Assembly: GCF_016902345.1 (NCBI RefSeq)
Contig: NZ_JACJLR010000023.1
Coordinates: forward strand, 1-52,534
Direction of reading: 5' to 3'
Source of the DNA: Mediterraneibacter glycyrrhizinilyticus
Lineage (GTDB): Bacteria > Bacillota > Clostridia > Lachnospirales > Lachnospiraceae
Length of the DNA stretch: 52,534 bases
Part shown: in pieces, positions 51,596 through 52,534 of the stretch
Layout: every line of letters begins with the position of its first letter
Position numbering within the stretch: position 1 is the stretch's first letter
Program-made: the position numbers and the translations under genes
The notes under the pieces: generated by a model
Told to the model about the DNA's origin: nothing
Seen by the model: only the letters and a program-made list of their open reading frames with translations
The model's database searches: none

Positions 51596-52311
51596 TACCT
51601 TCCTCCTCCCAGTATCGCCTCAGCCACTCTGAGATCATGTGGATAGGTAATCTTGATATTTGAGACTTCCCCTTCAACCAAATGTACCGGTTCTTTTTTA
51701 AGGACATAAATCTTACACGCATCTGTCAGTATCTCTTTTTCCTCCGGTGTCAGGCTCTCATACACTTTTCTGAGTTTCTTTGCCTTAAACGACTGAGGGG
51801 TCTGTCCCTGATACATGATCTTTCTGTCCGGTATATTACTGATAAACTCTCCACCGATGCTCTCAACGATCGTATCCGATGCCGGAATCACCGTATCACA
51901 TGCCCCGCACTTCTGAGCATATCTGATGTTCTCTTCTATAATCCGGTAAGTGACAAAAGGCCGTACCGAATCGTGGGTAACGATGATTGTATCATCTGTA
52001 AGCTTCCCCTGCTCCTCTATATATCTGATCGAATTCATAATCGTTTCGTTGCGGGTGCTCCCGCCTTCGATCACCACCGTCTTATTTTGATCAGGTATAT
52101 AACGATGTATGATATCTTTCGTATATGCAAGCCACTGTTTCGGAGCCAGTACAATGATTTGCGTAAAATTAGGATTAACAATAAATTTCTCAACAGTGTG
52201 AATAATAACAGGCTTCCCTCCGACCTCGAGGAATTGTTTTGGCTTGTCTATATTCCCCATCCTGGTTCCCTGTCCGCCTGCCAGAATCACACCATATATC
52301 GATTTGTCCAT
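51595..52311 (-). CDS. tarI: Ribitol-5-phosphate cytidylyltransferase TarI
   Basis: The 238-residue IspD-like nucleotidyltransferase has YGVILAGGQGTRMGNIDKPKQFL, GGSTRNETIMNSI, VTHDSVRPFVT, DTVIPASDTIVES and YQGQTPQSFKAKKL. Because it is fused in an operon with TarJ, CDP-ribitol synthesis is far more likely than the IspD reaction. The ATG is preceded by GGAGG, which can pair with the CTCCT just before the ATG. It heads the surface-polymer operon, behind the promoter at 52381-52409. Confidence 0.92.
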   Translation of the reverse strand: MDKSIYGVILAGGQGTRMGNIDKPKQFLEVGGKPVIIHTVEKFIVNPNFTQIIVLAPKQWLAYTKDIIHRYIPDQNKTVVIEGGSTRNETIMNSIRYIEEQGKLTDDTIIVTHDSVRPFVTYRIIEENIRYAQKCGACDTVIPASDTIVESIGGEFISNIPDRKIMYQGQTPQSFKAKKLRKVYESLTPEEKEILTDACKIYVLKKEPVHLVEGEVSNIKITYPHDLRVAEAILGGGR

Positions 52312-52313
52312 AC

Positions 52314-52328
52314 AGGAGTATCTCCTCC
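52314..52328 (-). promoter_or_regulatory. Ribosome binding site of tarI in a small hairpin
   Basis: Minus strand: AGGAG-ATA-CTCCT just before the ATG. The Shine-Dalgarno sequence can fold back on CTCCT (5-bp stem, 3-nt loop). It could damp translation of tarI. Confidence 0.45.
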
Positions 52329-52380
52329 ATATTTTTAATATTATAATTTACTTTGCGTTCGTGTCGGTTTTGCTCATAAT

Positions 52381-52409
52381 ATTGTAACAACTCAATATCT
52401 TTTTGTCAA
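52381..52409 (-). promoter_or_regulatory. Sigma-A promoter of the surface-polymer operon
   Basis: Minus strand: perfect -35 TTGACA (52404-52409), 17-nt spacer, -10 TACAAT (52381-52386). The leader to tarI is about 65 nt. The next terminator is at 37298-37334, so a transcript of about 15 kb is expected. Confidence 0.85.
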
Positions 52410-52438
52410 TTGCACCCTTCATAAAACCAGGGTTGTTT

Positions 52439-52453
52439 CATGAACTATTCATG
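52439..52453. promoter_or_regulatory. Palindrome upstream of the tarI promoter
   Basis: CATGAA and TTCATG flank a 3-nt centre (52439-52453), about 30 nt upstream of the -35. It is a possible binding site for a dimeric regulator; the regulator is not in this window. The rest of 52454-52534 shows no gene or clear signal. Confidence 0.4.
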
Positions 52454-52534
52454 AGCAGCACTTACTTTTATAATCTTATTACATCCCCATATCGTTTCTG
52501 GTAAGCTCATCACGTAAAAAAACGCAAACTATCT

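Noticed and set aside
35749..52311. Horizontal transfer of the surface-polymer operon
   Set aside because: The operon looks AT-richer by eye than the dcw region and such loci are often exchanged, but I could not compute composition and saw no mobile element at the borders.
1..52534. CRISPR arrays, insertion sequences, prophage, toxin-antitoxin genes
   Set aside because: No spaced direct repeats of CRISPR type, transposase or phage motifs were seen on either strand.

Overview
The window comes from a spore-forming, low-to-medium GC Firmicute, most likely a gut Lachnospiraceae (Clostridia). The pointers are an mraZ-to-ftsZ division/cell-wall (dcw) cluster running straight into spoIIGA-sigE-sigG, a cotJABC spore-coat operon, DegV, a PrsA-like lipoprotein and a CDP-ribitol surface-polymer locus. 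Almost everything is on the minus strand. Only the small membrane-protein gene at 5560 and cotJABC at 28129-29327 are on the plus strand. No insertion sequence, prophage, CRISPR array or rRNA was seen.

Layout from low to high coordinate (minus-strand transcription runs the other way). 1-5463: PrsA-like foldase, mfd and pth. 5474-6018: a plus-strand FMN_bind-like membrane protein behind a near-consensus sigma-E promoter. 6022-7028: a small acidic protein overlapping a HAD phosphatase. 7036-11294: sigG, an MBL/beta-CASP nuclease, sigE and spoIIGA, headed by a spoIIG-type promoter with a long spacer and an upstream Spo0A box. 11360-23062: ftsZ, divIB, ftsW, murD, mraY, spoVD-like PBP, pbpB/ftsI, ftsL, rsmH and mraZ, headed by a promoter and a 10-bp-phased array of MraZ boxes. 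23134-24451: a small membrane protein and degV. 24469-27874: a second SEDS glycosyltransferase in an operon with asnB. 27894-28063: tRNA-Pro(GGG) with its own promoter and terminator. 28129-29327: cotJABC. 29406-34415: HtrA protease, glmS and a cohesin-domain membrane protein. 34487-37220: an LCP ligase and a WcaJ-type initiating sugar transferase. 37298-52409: one long operon (tarI, tarJ, ABC permease and ATPase, four GT2 enzymes, a CDP-glycerol/ribitol transferase, ugd, an acyltransferase and YfhO) behind a consensus promoter.

How the genes fit together: the window is dominated by envelope construction. The dcw genes make and polymerise lipid II and place the septum. asnB next to a SEDS gene suggests meso-DAP amidation. 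glmS supplies amino sugar. The WcaJ/TarIJ/ABC/GT/LCP set looks like a pathway for a phosphoribitol- and probably uronate-containing surface glycan, attached to the wall by the LCP protein. Sporulation genes are interleaved with it: spoIIGA/sigE/sigG, spoVD, cotJ and the predicted sigma-E gene at 5560.

The most interesting signal is around spoVD. A strong hairpin with a T6 tail ends exactly at the spoVD start codon, a promoter-like -10 lies in the hairpin's 5' arm, and a new sigma-A promoter for mraY overlaps the spoVD stop. spoVD therefore looks transcriptionally insulated inside the essential dcw cluster. All assignments rest on reading the sequence and translations; no database search was run.
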